Shown in pieces: positions 34,380 through 46,100 of a stretch of DNA of 64,000 bases. The position numbers were made by a program, and so were the translations under genes. Numbering within the stretch: position 1 is the stretch's first letter; each line of letters opens with the position of its first letter. Origin of the DNA: Protonemura montana (taxonomy: Eukaryota > Arthropoda > Insecta > Plecoptera > Nemouridae); assembly GCA_947568835.1 (NCBI GenBank), contig OX387602.1, positions 31,406,242 to 31,470,241 of the forward strand, read 5' to 3'. The notes under the pieces were generated by a model. That model worked only from the letters and a program-made list of their open reading frames with translations. It did not search any database and was not told where the DNA came from.

Positions 34380-35619
34380 ATGCAGGTACAGTATCCTAAA
34401 TCTTTTTTAACAGATAGGTTGTATCGTGATTGTAGATATTGCGAAATTTCGAAAGTAGGTTAACCTATCAATGCTTGCGTGACGGCCAATGTCCTGCGGC
34501 AACAATCTTACCTGCGAATTTCATTTTGACTGCATGACTGCAAAAAATCACGTGTAATTATATTAAAACTTAAAAGGGAAACTAGTTGTTAATGTCTTCT
34601 GGTCTTTTGTATCAGGATACAAATGAAGACACTCAATGGAATGACATACTGCGTCAGAAAGGAATCATCGGCCCGAAAGAAGCGGAAGTTACGGAAGCTG
34701 ACATCGTTAACATGATAGAAACAACGATAGAAGAGAAGTCTAAAAGTAAGTTCAAAGTAATTAACAAGGCTTTTCTTCACCTCGTAATTTGTCTGAATTT
34801 TTTTTTGTCATAGCCAATAGTTTTTAATTATTGCAATGTTGCATTGAAGGTGGAAAGGAGCTAAGAAATTGCGATCTAGATGAGCTAGATGAGCTTGAAG
34901 ATGACGAAGATGAAGCGGTGATTCTAGAATATCGCCGAATGCGAATTGCCCAAATTCGAGCGGAAGCGTCAAAAGATCGATTTGGTGATGTAATGGAGAT
35001 TAGTGCTGTTGACTATGTGAACCATGTAAATAATGCAGGCGAAGATATTTGGGTTGTCTTGCACCTCTACAAACAAGGGTAACTATTTCACCTATAAATT
35101 GTTGGTCAATTTTCTGATATGCAATCAGTTAACACTGGCTTAAAATTTTTTACAGGATTCCATTGTGTGCACTTTTGAACCAGCACTTATCGCAGCTGGC
35201 TGCTAAATTCCCAACGACAAAGTTTTTGAAGAGCATAGCGTCAACATGCATCCCAAATTATCCGGACCGAAACTTGCCTTCAATTTTCATCTACTTTGAA
35301 GGAAACATCAAGAAACAGTTGGTTGGCCCACTGGAGTTCAGAGGAATGAGCATCACTGTCAATGGTAGAGAAATATTTCCATATGATATGCTAACAACTT
35401 GTCAACTTTGCTGTTTTTTGTTAACTTGTATCTTGGTAGATACTTTACCTTTATCTTGATTTTTTTCGTGATCTTTTTTTAGAGCTGGAATGGATTTTGT
35501 CACAAAATGGTGCTGTATCAACAAAGCTCACTGAAGATCCCCGACCAAAGGTCAGAGATGTACTTTTTTCAAAGTTGAAGAACACTGATGACGATCTTGC
35601 TGACAGCAATGATTGGTAA
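34380..35619 (+). CDS. PDCL3: PDCL3, phosducin-like protein 3 (5 exons)
   Basis: Exons: 34380-34385 (ATG CAG only), 34616-34745, 34850-35078, 35156-35364, 35483-35619. Phases close to 236 residues (human 239). The spliced start [18 protein letters not shown] matches PDCL3 across the first intron, which confirms the six-base first coding exon. The thioredoxin-like domain includes [18 protein letters not shown] and [19 protein letters not shown], followed by [11 protein letters not shown]. Family knowledge: PDCL3 (VIAF) binds the CCT chaperonin and modulates folding of actin, tubulin and signalling proteins in the cytosol. It also stabilises VEGFR2 in vertebrates. The thioredoxin fold lacks a CxxC redox pair, as is normal here. 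The acidic C-terminal tail ([12 protein letters not shown]) fits the family. It lies in the same orientation as RFC1, 627 bp downstream. Confidence 0.95.
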
Positions 35620-35799
35620 CCTTCACTTGCAAAAGCATATCATGAAATGTGCAAAAGATGGATTTAATGAGCTATCGTGTTTTGTTTTTTTGCAATTCTT
35701 TAATAAATTTTCCAGTGTCTTCATTTGGAAGCTTGTGGGTACAGGACCGTATTTTCATGCAAATGTTTTGCCAATATTTATTTTATTTTTTAACCGATT

Positions 35800-35805
35800 A
35801 ATAAA
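35800..35805 (+). promoter_or_regulatory. Polyadenylation signal for PDCL3
   Basis: AATAAA about 180 bases after the PDCL3 stop codon. Confidence 0.55.
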
Positions 35806-37792
35806 GTATGTACTAATTACCACTCTTGAATCCTTTTCTCTTGAAAAAGAATATCTAACCCAGGGCGGATTTCACCATTGCCTTTTAGGGTTGATTTTAA
35901 CCAGCGCTGATAACAATGATATTTTAATCTTGCAAACCAAAAGAAACTAAGACAATACACAAAGAACAAGAAGAAAATAGTTTTTAACGATGTGTTTGCT
36001 TAGAAATAGAATATTTGGTGACTTGGAAATACAAACAAAATATCAATGAAACTACTTACTTTGATCTCCAAAAGACAGTTTAAAAATAATACCCCATCCT
36101 TCTCGGTTAAAATATTAAAACAGCAATTTCGGCAGAGAGCAAATAGTATTTATTTGTCGGTCAAATAATCGAAATCAGTCAAATTGACTCACAATTTGGA
36201 TTAACATTACAGATCTCCGGTGATCTGCTACACTCTTGGAGCTACAAAATACTTAATCTTTCAAGGGGAAAGATCTGCAGGCATTTCAGACCTATCTGAC
36301 GAGAGGTTTCCTGGCCGCTCCGTCCAAATTAGAATTCTAGAAGTAGAGTATGTTGCAAACAATTATGAACCTTGTGAACAGCAGGTTTCTTTTTTTCATT
36401 TGGCAAAGTTATCTTTCAACGCTGCATTTTTTAACCAAGGTTAGGGTAGCGCTCAACGCACAGTAAATTTAATTTCCAAAAAACAAAACCTGTTGTTCAC
36501 AATTTTAATCCTTTGTCTAATGGTATGAATGGTATGTCAAAATGGTGTGCTTCTGGATATTTTCACTCTCAATTTCTGGGGATTTTCTTTGAAAGGTCCA
36601 ATCTGTTGGCATTGATCTCTTGAAAGCAGCTCGAAGTTGTCTGCGGTACTCTTTTAATTGGGTTGATTTGCCTCGAGTCTACACAAAGATCATACAAAGT
36701 CCCCCCTACTTATGTACAAAAATATACAACCAACTCCGTACCAACATCAAACAATCCACCCAACGCAGGGCCTTAAACTCCTACCTACAAAACTACCTAC
36801 CAATGCTGCATCATGGAGTCCTACCTACAAAACTACCTACCAATGCTGCATCATGGAGTCCTGCCTACGAAACTTCCTGATCCAAAACTCCTTTTACAAC
36901 CTCGAGGAATATCTCTCAACACCAAGTCACCCTGGTCCCTCAGCAATGAAAACTAATTATTTTATACTATCGTACCATTATTATTATCAACTTCATACAG
37001 ATATAATTTACCTCAGCAACAAATAAATCTGAAACTGAAGTGAGCCCCAAGTACAATTCAAAATGAACTCTAAGCCTGTGAACTACTGCATACCACATAA
37101 GCTTTTGTTTTATACCTTCAATAAGTTACAGCTACCTCATTCCTAATTATGTAAATCAAAAAGTATATATCGTAAAGTAAATATAATTGTACCTGCTCCA
37201 AGTCTAAGAACAAATTAGGCTGGTTATTCAGTCGTTCGTTAAGAAATTAACCATCTGTTAGTTTGTTAGTACAGCACGATTACAACAGCCAATCAGAAGT
37301 TGTTTTAAATTTGTTTGTACTTACCAATCTGCTGAACCAATGGCTGATTACTGGTGTCACATTAATCCGGTGCTTTGTCACTAAAGGTCTCTCACTTAAT
37401 GCAAAGTCCATTTTTTACACAACGTTCTTATTTTATTAGAATCTACAGTGTGTAGCAGTAAACGAAAAATCACAATGAAACTTAATAAATAACAAGATAA
37501 GCCCAATAACACTACCATAAAAATAATATCAATATAGAACAGATTTTATGACGTTCAAAAATCCTAATAAATATAGTTGCATTTTCCTACGGATCTCGAC
37601 AAAATGATACATCCCTAAAGCGTACATACATTTTTTACAATAAATCTTCCTGGACTAGATCTCTTGATATCGCACGATATCGTGTCAGTAGTGGGACAGA
37701 TCGACAGTCCGCACCTCCAATAAGATTGTAATGAAAACCGAACGTTGCTACCGGCCAAACAACTACGGGACGTTGGCGGGCACGACTTCCCC
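35806..37792. other. Intergenic spacer between PDCL3 and DLAT
   Basis: The two genes converge here. Apart from the LINE remnant at 36610-37030 I see no supported gene. A 75-codon open frame at 36220 has an acceptor-like TTACAG before it but matches nothing I recognise. TTTATT at 37432-37437 is a candidate AATAAA for DLAT on the - strand. Confidence 0.45.
36610..37030 (+). mobile_element. Decayed LINE 3' end
   Basis: Broken frames contain LCTKIYNQL, RRALNSYLQNYL and FLIQNSFYNLEEYL. These resemble the C-terminal end of non-LTR retrotransposon polyproteins, and the last echoes [14 protein letters not shown] on the - strand near 58040. A 49-bp stretch around 36780-36870 is duplicated in tandem, which shifts the frame. 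It carries no intact gene. Confidence 0.5.
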
Positions 37793-40700
37793 TCACAACA
37801 ACATCGTCTGCGGCTTCTCCAGAAGTTGACGGAAAGCAGCTAGCCACTGGGCTCCCACGGCGCCGTCTACCACGCGGTGGTCGCAGCTCAGAGTCACGGA
37901 AAGGAACTCGGCGGACTTGAATCTGGAACCACGACGCATGCTTTAATTTACATTACACGTACAGGTACGGTGTAACTGGCATCTGAATACCCTTCACCAG
38001 AGGGGATCAGTGTTTTATGGCCATTTCAAGAGAAACAAGCGTTTTACCCTGGTTCTAATAATGCTCTCCGTTTGGGCATACAATTTTGAGAGAGAGAGAA
38101 AATCAATTTATTTAAAAATCGACAGCTTTCCATAGATATGGTTGACCATTAAGGTCTAGCTTACTAATCACTTACTGCTAACAATTTGTTATTAATATTA
38201 TTTATGATTATGGTTATGAAATGAACACATTGTAGTTATAAATTGTTGTTGTATAAATGGTTGTGTAACATATACATAGTAGTTTTCGCAAGAATAAAAT
38301 AACCGGCGCATTGCAAGCGTTTGCAATTTAAATAAGATTTCAAATAGTGAATTTGCTCTTTCGTTTTGACAAGTTTACAAAACACATGGGAGCGTGATTT
38401 GCAAAACGACCGTAGTGGTGGTTTTTAGACTCATGTCTACTTGATTTATCCTTAGCACTAGTTTTAAGAAAAACTATTTCAACTGGGTTTTTCTTAAGAC
38501 CGTAGAGGTCTCAGTTTGAAACGATTGCGAGGCAAAGATCGCTGCAATTACAGTCGATGCTATGCCACTTTACGATAAACATTTTGGTCAAACCAGCCTG
38601 GATTGGTTTCGAATCGTACTCACCCTGACTCTGACTTGGCGTCGGGCACTAGTCTGGTGGTCGTGGATCCCACGGCCAGTATGCACGACTGCGGGGGATT
38701 GATGACAGCAGAAAAGTTCTTCACGCCAAACATCCCCAGGTTGGACACGGAAATCGTGCCGCCCTGAAATCGAGTCGCCAGTCGCAGGTTCTTATACAAC
38801 TCATAATCAGCTGCTTCAATGAAGAAACCTAAAATGTTATTTTGATCGAGTGCAAGCCAGGTCTAGGCCACGCATATTAGAGACTGTCATCAATTCTGTC
38901 GGAGGACATTGTGGCATCTTGTCATGGAACTGTCACAAATCTCAATGGAAGATCTACGCAATTTAAGTGCAAAAATGTTATTGAATTACTGTCATCCTGT
39001 AAAATGTTATTCAAATCTTGTTAAATAATTATAACTGACTTATTCCATAACAATATTTATGTATATATTTTTGTATGTATATTTTGTTCCCGGAATAGAA
39101 ACCATTATTATTATTATTATAACTCAGCAAAATGCCAACAAACCATAGGTTTTGAGCAACACCTGTCGCATGGAATTAATCAGAGATGCCAACCACGTGA
39201 TTGGGGTGTGCTTTGCTTGCCAGGCTCATAGGATCCCAACTGCTAGGCAGGACCACACACAAAAATCACTTTCACTTGTAATAGCACCTCACCAAACGTA
39301 ACCTAGCCAGTAACCTAACCTAACAACCACAACAATGACTTTCACTTGTTATAGCACTGCTCTCTAGTAAACGAACCTGGAACTCGTGCGGCTGAAGCTT
39401 CCCTTCCCTCGCTTTAGCAGCAAGGTGCTTCACGTCCCTGCTGATGGCCGCCAGCCCCTTCTTCTCCGCTGCGAACACGATGGGCGTGATGAGTCCCTTG
39501 TCCGTGCTGACAGCGACGCTGACGTCCACAGAGTCGTACTCTCGGATGACAGTGTCCATCCACGCTGAGTTGGCCTCGGGCACCTTCTTGGACGCCAGCG
39601 CCATCGCCTTGATGATGAAGTCGTTGACGCTGAGCTTCACGCCGTCCTTCTCCAGCAGAGCGTTGAGCTGCTTGCGTAGCGCTTGCAGTTCGTCAACTTG
39701 TAGGTCGATGGAGAGGTAGTAGTGCGGGATCGTCTGCTTGGACAGCAGCAGTCGCTTGGCGATCACCGACCGGATGTTGGATATTGGGAGGTCGGTGAAG
39801 CCGGCGCCCTGCACGGCCGCGGCTTGTTGTGAGCCAGACGTCGCTTTGGCGAGGTCTCGAGCCGTGACGGAGCCGAAGATGCCCGAGCCCTGGCCGACGG
39901 AGGATAGCTCCAAGCCTTGCTCGGCAGCGAGGCGTCGGGCCAACGGGCTGGCGTAGACTCGGTCGCCGCCGGACGAGGGGGCCGGCGCACTGGGGGAAGC
40001 GGGGGCGGCAGGAGGTGCCGCTGCCGGCGTTGGGGCACGAGCGGGGGCGGCCGGGGCGGCGGGGGCAGCAGCGGCCGGGACTGCAGCGCCATCGTCTTTG
40101 AAGTCTTTGAACGCGGCCAGCGACGCTTCGTCTTCTACGATCACGCAAACCAGCTGGGAACAATCGCAGTACACAAGTTGTGTATATACAAAAATATCGA
40201 GTTTTTTTAACCGAATCCTCGAAAGAGATTCTGAAATCTTTAAGAGTGGGAATTGTTCAGGAATATTTTTGAGCAAAATCACATGTCGAGCATTTAACAG
40301 ACTGTTGTCAGGCAAATAACAAATTGATCAACTGTTGGGTTCTTGACGGGTAATTAATTGTTTGCTAATCTCCGTTCTAGTCGCGTACTCATATGTGCAA
40401 CACACGTTGTTAAGGTTGAATGATACATGTGCAACTGAAAAGTTCCCACAAATGCTAGTCTAAGAATTCTACGAAACCACAAAGCACTTTTCTTTTGTTC
40501 GACACGACTTTCAGCCAAGAAAACAACCCGGATGCTTTGCCACTTTGCAATCTACCCGCGAAAGTCAGTACGAGGTCTCTCCATGGAAACTGGGTGGTTA
40601 CTGGAGTAAAGCAGCCCCTCCTAGTCTAGATTGTCATCCAGAAACAAACCCATACCAACCTTTCCAATCGGCACATCTTTAGATCCTGCTGGCACCAATA

Positions 40701-42332
40701 TCTTGGCTAGGTATCCTTCTTCCGGAGTTTCAAACCCCATCGTAGCTTTGTCCGTTTCTATTTCAGCCAGCAAATCACCTTCATTTAATTTATCACCTGA
40801 AAGAAAGAACAACCAATCCCAATCAGTGCTGCCATCTTCCCAAAAAACATACAACCAGTAATTTTCCGGAGGATTTTCTAATTGTTTCACAAATGAATGA
40901 TTTACTATCACTTAAGAAAAACTATTTGAAATGGGTTTTGAATGCTAAGTAAAGGGAAACTAAATTTCCCGACGTTTCGCAACATATACTAGTTACTGTA
41001 CTATGTACAGTACGAAACGTTGGGAAATTTAGTAGCCCTTTACTTAGCATTCAAAACCCATTTCAAATAGTTTTTCTTAAAACTAGTGTTAAGGATAAAT
41101 CAAGTAGACATGAGTCTAAAAACCATCATTATTTACTATCACAGTTAGAACAGACAAATCAGGAATGGATTGAGGGGTCTGGGTGTTGTGGCTCCAATAC
41201 TTTAGCCACGATGGGCGATTGGAAGTCAGGGTCTCATTTGAATCTGTTTTACAGCCAAACCACACTTTTACACGACAGAAACCTTTTTCAAGGGGCATTT
41301 GGAAAATGTATATGGATAAACTACTTACTAATGAAATAATTGTCCACAAAATGTAAGATTTTGATGCATATTCAGGCAGAACATAAAATTACCTAGGAAA
41401 AGTCTGGTAGGTATATGAATTTATGAATATCCATCACAGTGGGCTTGTCTCTCTTCATATAAAAGTGTTCTGTTCAGGGGTGTGCAGTGGGGTAAGGAAG
41501 TGGGAATGCTCCCATCTTAAAAATACCAGTTTAATTGTCTAACAACTGGAAGTTGAATTATATTCTCTAGCTTTGTTTGAAAACACCTTGGTACGTCGCA
41601 CACAAAGTATACTCTCACCGCACGCACCTGATGCTGTTTCTTAGGCGCTAAATCAAAAGAATGTTTTTGAGTGCACATGTACCTTCCTTTTTTTCCCAAC
41701 TTATAATTGTACCCATCTCCATCGTGGGCGAAAGAGCAGGCAGTAAAACCCGGCTGTGTGGCGGGTAATCGCTGTAGTAACGTGATTGAGCTAGTTCCCA
41801 TTTCCATGATAAACGTTTCTTGAGGGTGGGTGCTCCTATAGACCTGGTTCATAATACATTTTGACAGTTTTAACGATACAAGAAAATAGCGAAATAAGAC
41901 ATATTAAGGCAAAATAAATAAATAAAAGGAAATGACTTAATTAAAAGATGGTATGTTCTAGAAGCTATGCTAGAACTAGTAGTTGAAAGTAGAATGAAAG
42001 TAGATTTGGCAAAGGTTCAGTGGAAGAACCATTTCAAAATTCATAGATAATTTTTAGATAATTTTTTCTATTGTAAACGAAGGAAATTACTTTGGGGCAG
42101 CCAAGAAAATACCAGCACTTAGGTCTGCATACTACGTTAAATGATTGATAAGACAAATTTATTTTAAAAAATTGTAGTAATCAGATAACCTAGCCTGACT
42201 TAAAAGTTCTTACCTACACAGTTGTCTATTTCTAACACATTCCAAGCTCAAGCAACGCACAGAATTAGATCCCACAACTCTTCTACAAGTTAATTCGAAA
42301 ACGTATTTTCGTAGGGTGGTCGTTCGTTGCAT
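37793..42332 (-). CDS. DLAT: DLAT, E2 of the pyruvate dehydrogenase complex, single lipoyl domain (6 exons)
   Basis: Exons in transcript order: 42332-42214, 41771-41683, 40796-40660, 40153-39377, 38763-38624, 37922-37793. Phases close to 463 residues. Exon 1 encodes an Arg-rich start ([18 protein letters not shown]) typical of a mitochondrial presequence. Exon 2 opens the lipoyl domain with [14 protein letters not shown]. Exon 3 carries the lipoylation site ETDKA (Lys86). An Ala/Pro linker, the E1/E3-binding domain (about 181-217, from [11 protein letters not shown]) and the acyltransferase domain follow, with catalytic DHRVVDG (His436, Asp440). The enzyme transfers acetyl groups to CoA in the mitochondrial matrix. 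Human DLAT has two lipoyl domains and about 647 residues; this one has a single domain like the yeast enzyme. The donors after exons 3 (GTTGGT) and 4 (GTTCGT) are weak but are required by frame. Confidence 0.94.
38048..38345 (+). repeat. tRNA-SINE remnant
   Basis: Only the 3' edge of the core (CTCCGTTTGGGCATACAATT) and the tail (GCATTGCAAGCGTTTGCAAT, AATAAGATTTCA) remain. About 180 bp of unrelated AT-rich DNA lies between them, probably a later insertion. It sits in DLAT intron 5. Confidence 0.65.
38430..38515 (+). repeat. Fragment of foldback repeat family B
   Basis: The stretch TTTAGACTCATGTCTACTTG to AACTATTTCAACTGGGTTTT is the outer part of family B. It is truncated inside DLAT intron 5. 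Confidence 0.7.
40905..41135. mobile_element. Near-perfect hairpin copy of family B
   Basis: Arms of about 75-80 bp pair almost perfectly. The left arm runs from CTTAAGAAAAACTATTTGAA to TTCCCGACGTTTCG. The right arm runs from CGAAACGTTGGGAAATTTAG to AGTTTTTCTTAAAACTAGTG. A spacer of about 30 bases separates them, and one arm extends into TCAAGTAGACATGAGTCTAA. It has no coding capacity and looks like a MITE or foldback element. It lies in DLAT intron 2. Confidence 0.88.
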
Positions 42333-43176
42333 TGTGATAACTTTATATTTCCTAATTAACCGTATATATATGTAATTATTCTGAAATGTACCAAACGGAA
42401 AAGACGTGACCTATGGCTGAAATGTAGATAGATGGCGCCGCAGATGTGTTTTTCATTAGTTGGTTCTTGCATCCGCCGTGAAGATGGAGCCATAAGCTTT
42501 CCGAACAATTTTTATTCTTTTGCAGTTTGACAGGACATGAAATTTGAACCAGAGATGGCCAAAAATCTGTTTTCTCGAAGATTATTGAAGTTAAGTTATG
42601 AATTTGAGCTTTGACTTTTCCAAATGAGAAAAAAATTATTAGAGAAAATAGTGGCTTGACTAATGTAGTCAAATGATTAAAAACCCGTTGATTTAAATCA
42701 AACTAAACTAGTTGATTGAATATTAGCATAGTCTATTCAGGGAGTAATTAACTCTATGGTGCTTTGCAGCTCGTTAAGCACAACTGCTGACTGAAGATAT
42801 TTTAGAGAATTTTATTAGACGTCTTTGTATTAGACCGACCGAAAATTAGTCAACTTTGAAATTTCGTCTGTCCATTAGCACGGGCTCTTATGAAAGATTA
42901 GGGACCTAAAACATTCAGTCAGTCTCTCTTTTAGAATAATCGAATTTTGGGCTAGTTAATACCCACCCATTGGCCGTATCTGCAGTAAATAGGCACTCAA
43001 GTTGTTGTCATGTAAGCTACCCAAACAATTGTATGCGACGTTTTTGCTGCACATAAGAAAAGGGTAGCCTGGCTCTGCTGATCGGCATCGTCACATGTGA
43101 AGTTGTCAATTCGATTTCGGAGATTTGTTCAGTGGTCTCTTGCCTTGTTCATGCATTTTTTAGCGCCAGCAATAGA
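42333..43176. promoter_or_regulatory. Probable divergent promoter of DLAT and TRMT11
   Basis: 844 bp lie between the two start codons, which point away from each other. No repeat of the local families is present here, unlike most non-coding DNA in the window. The 98-codon - strand frame at 42376-42672 has no support. I see no clear TATA box. Confidence 0.5.
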
Positions 43177-46100
43177 ATGAATAAGCAGGTGTTGAAGAGA
43201 TATCTGCTATGGTTTGCTAATGAACACCTAGATTTTAGAAATGCGGTTAGTCTCATTTTATTGGAAAGCCGAAATAAATTTAGATTCAGTTTTCATTGGT
43301 TATCTTGTGAAGTCTTGTTACCAAAGTCTAAATTATATTTTATTTTATTTCAGGAAATGAAATCAATTTTGACACTCTTGAATATCAATATGAAATATGT
43401 AGAGCAGTCTAAAACCCAGGTAACATTTATGAAGTAATATGTTTTTATTTTCTGTTTGGTGGTAGACTAGAAATATTTTTGTAACCCAGCCTTTGATAGA
43501 GTGCCTCGTTCCATTGGGTTTCCAACCAGTCAAAATCGTAGCAGTTACGTTTGTATGTTAAGCTTTCTGCACGTTGGTGGGTAGTGTGGTGTGGAAACAG
43601 CTTGTGTAGTGTAACAGCTTGCAGCTGTCCTTTTTTAACAAACCTCTAGAATTAAGTATCTACAACTCAAAAATATTGATACACGTTTGTCAATCGCTGA
43701 GGTTAGGGTAAATAAAGATTTATTGAGAATAATCAGTGTTACATGCACAGGACACTACACGTCCATGTGTAGCGTCCCTACCGCAATTTTTGTTGGTTTA
43801 CAAGTTATCGATGGTCATTCTTTGCTAAGACAGCTTAATATTTGCGCGGAGACTCTGACTAATTGAAAACACAGCAGTTGCATCCTTCTAGTATAGCACT
43901 GAGTGGGTTCTTTCATTCCAGCCTTATTGCATTGTTGATCTACCATCAGAAAAAGAGGTGCATCAGATTGCAAGTCGCTGCATTTCCTTGCGTTTTTGCA
44001 TCGAGCTCTGGGCTCGAGCCACTTCGAAAGATGAGTTAGACAAATCTCTAAAGGCTTTCTCCGATGAAGCTATCAAGAAAATGGTACCACCTACTGCATC
44101 GTTTAAAATAAACGTGGAAACATTTTGCAACCGGCAAACCCATGCTGAAAAAGTTGAAAAGATAGAAGTAAGGTTCACATTCTCACATTTTTTTTGTGGT
44201 TTGGTTCAGTGGAACACGCCTCTACTATTGTCTACTAATTCAAGATGATTCTTTCCAGTCATTTAGCTACATGCCTTTGGAAGGTCCCATAAAACTGAAA
44301 AATCCAGAAATTACTCTACAATTCATTGAATATTACGGGCTGGACTCGAATAATATTCCAGACTCTCCATGTGACCTATTTTTTGGTCGTTGGGTAAATA
44401 AAACACTTTATTATATTTATAATAAACGCTTCTCTTTCTTTTCCAAATGTTTCTTATTAATTATGAACAGTATTTCTTACAAACTGCAGAACATAATTTT
44501 TCTCCTGCTTTATCTTGCTGAACTTTAAACAAAAATTGAGTGAAATCTACCTTGATGGCAAAACAAACAGATCAGGGGCAACATTCTGGATCCTATGGAT
44601 TAATCACTTAAAATGCTACCCTAGAGAACTCTTGGAATTCACCTGAAATTTTATCAAAACAGTTAATCAAAGCAAAATTGTATTAAAATTGTATGGCACC
44701 AAGTTAAACTAAATAAGCACCAAACGGTTTGGCGTGTTGGAAACATCGGTTCTCATTAGATCACCGAAGTTAAGCAACACTGCGCTGAGTCAGGTATTGA
44801 ATGGGTGACCATTATACACATGACCAGTTCTGTTCGGGAGAGAGGTTGGAGGGATGAAAGTTAGTACAGCAACTTCACTCGCCTTGCTTATCAACCTCTC
44901 GACAGCATGGATTTGTGGAGGAATCCTGTTGCTTGAGTTGTACCGTCCTTCGGAAGGGACGTTAAGCCGATGGTCCCCTTGGTCTTCGACAGGAGTAGGC
45001 TACGTGCCGGTACCAAGTTTCCCCTCCTCCCTTCTAGACTAGGTTAGGTTCATCATCATCCACTCATTCACCGACGCCATTAGACCAGTGCCGCATGACC
45101 AGATGTCAAAACAGTGCGTCGTTAAACACCATAAATAATAATAACTAAATAAGTAACTTCACCGTTGTGTTTACCTGAAGAGAGCTGACGACGAGCACTA
45201 AATTGATGTGTTCATGAGTTGCCCGCTCCGCAGATTTCCGACGGACAGCGAGATTTGATAACCAAACTGTCGCTGAAGACTCGCAAGTTCATCGGCAATA
45301 CGTCGATGGATGCTCAGCTGAGCCTGCTGATGTCCAATCAGGCGCAAGTACAGCCGGGAGATATCGTCCTCGATCCTTTCGTCGGCACCGGATCACTGCT
45401 GGTGGCCGCCGCACACTTCGGAGGCTACGTGCTTGGCACAGACATCGACTTCATGACTTTACACGCAAAGACACGGCCAAGCAGAATCCAAAAACAGGCA
45501 AGTCCGGAAATCAACAAACTTGATTCCATTGTTTCCTAACCAAATTCATAGCCCATAAGAGAAGACCCGTTGTACCACGAGCACTTGTAATGGACACTTC
45601 TTTCGTTAACGTTTTGGCTGCCTTAATCACTGGAGAGAAGAGACTGATTGCTTTATGATGGTTTTTAGACTCATGTCTACTTGATGTAAACTTAGCACTT
45701 GTTTTAACAAAAACTATTTCAACTGGGTTTTGAATGCTAAGTAAAGGGCTACTAAATTTCCCTACGTTTCGTAACATAAACTAGTTACTTCTTCAAGGGT
45801 AAGAGCAGTCCTGACAATTTCAAATAGTTTTTCTTGAGACTGATTGCTGTCCGTAACTTGTTCCGTACTATACGGAACTTAACTGTTTTGTAGTACAAAC
45901 CAAAACAGCCAAAACGTTAAACAAATAATTATCCCTTATCGCGGCTACCATTCACCGCTCGGTAAGTTCTGTACTCTCCCTTTACTTTCCCAATCAACAT
46001 ACTCGATTGTTCTTAGACTCATGTCTAATTGATCTAACCGTAGCACTAGTTTTAACAAAAACTAAAATCCTGCTTGATCTGAAACAACTCCGACATAAAA

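Noticed and set aside
36220..36444. 75-codon frame with acceptor-like sequence, possible PDCL3 extra exon
   Set aside because: PDCL3 already ends with its expected C terminus and polyadenylation signal upstream. The frame matches nothing known.
42376..42672. 98-codon - strand frame upstream of DLAT
   Set aside because: AT-rich, no recognisable domain and located in the probable shared promoter. More likely a chance frame.
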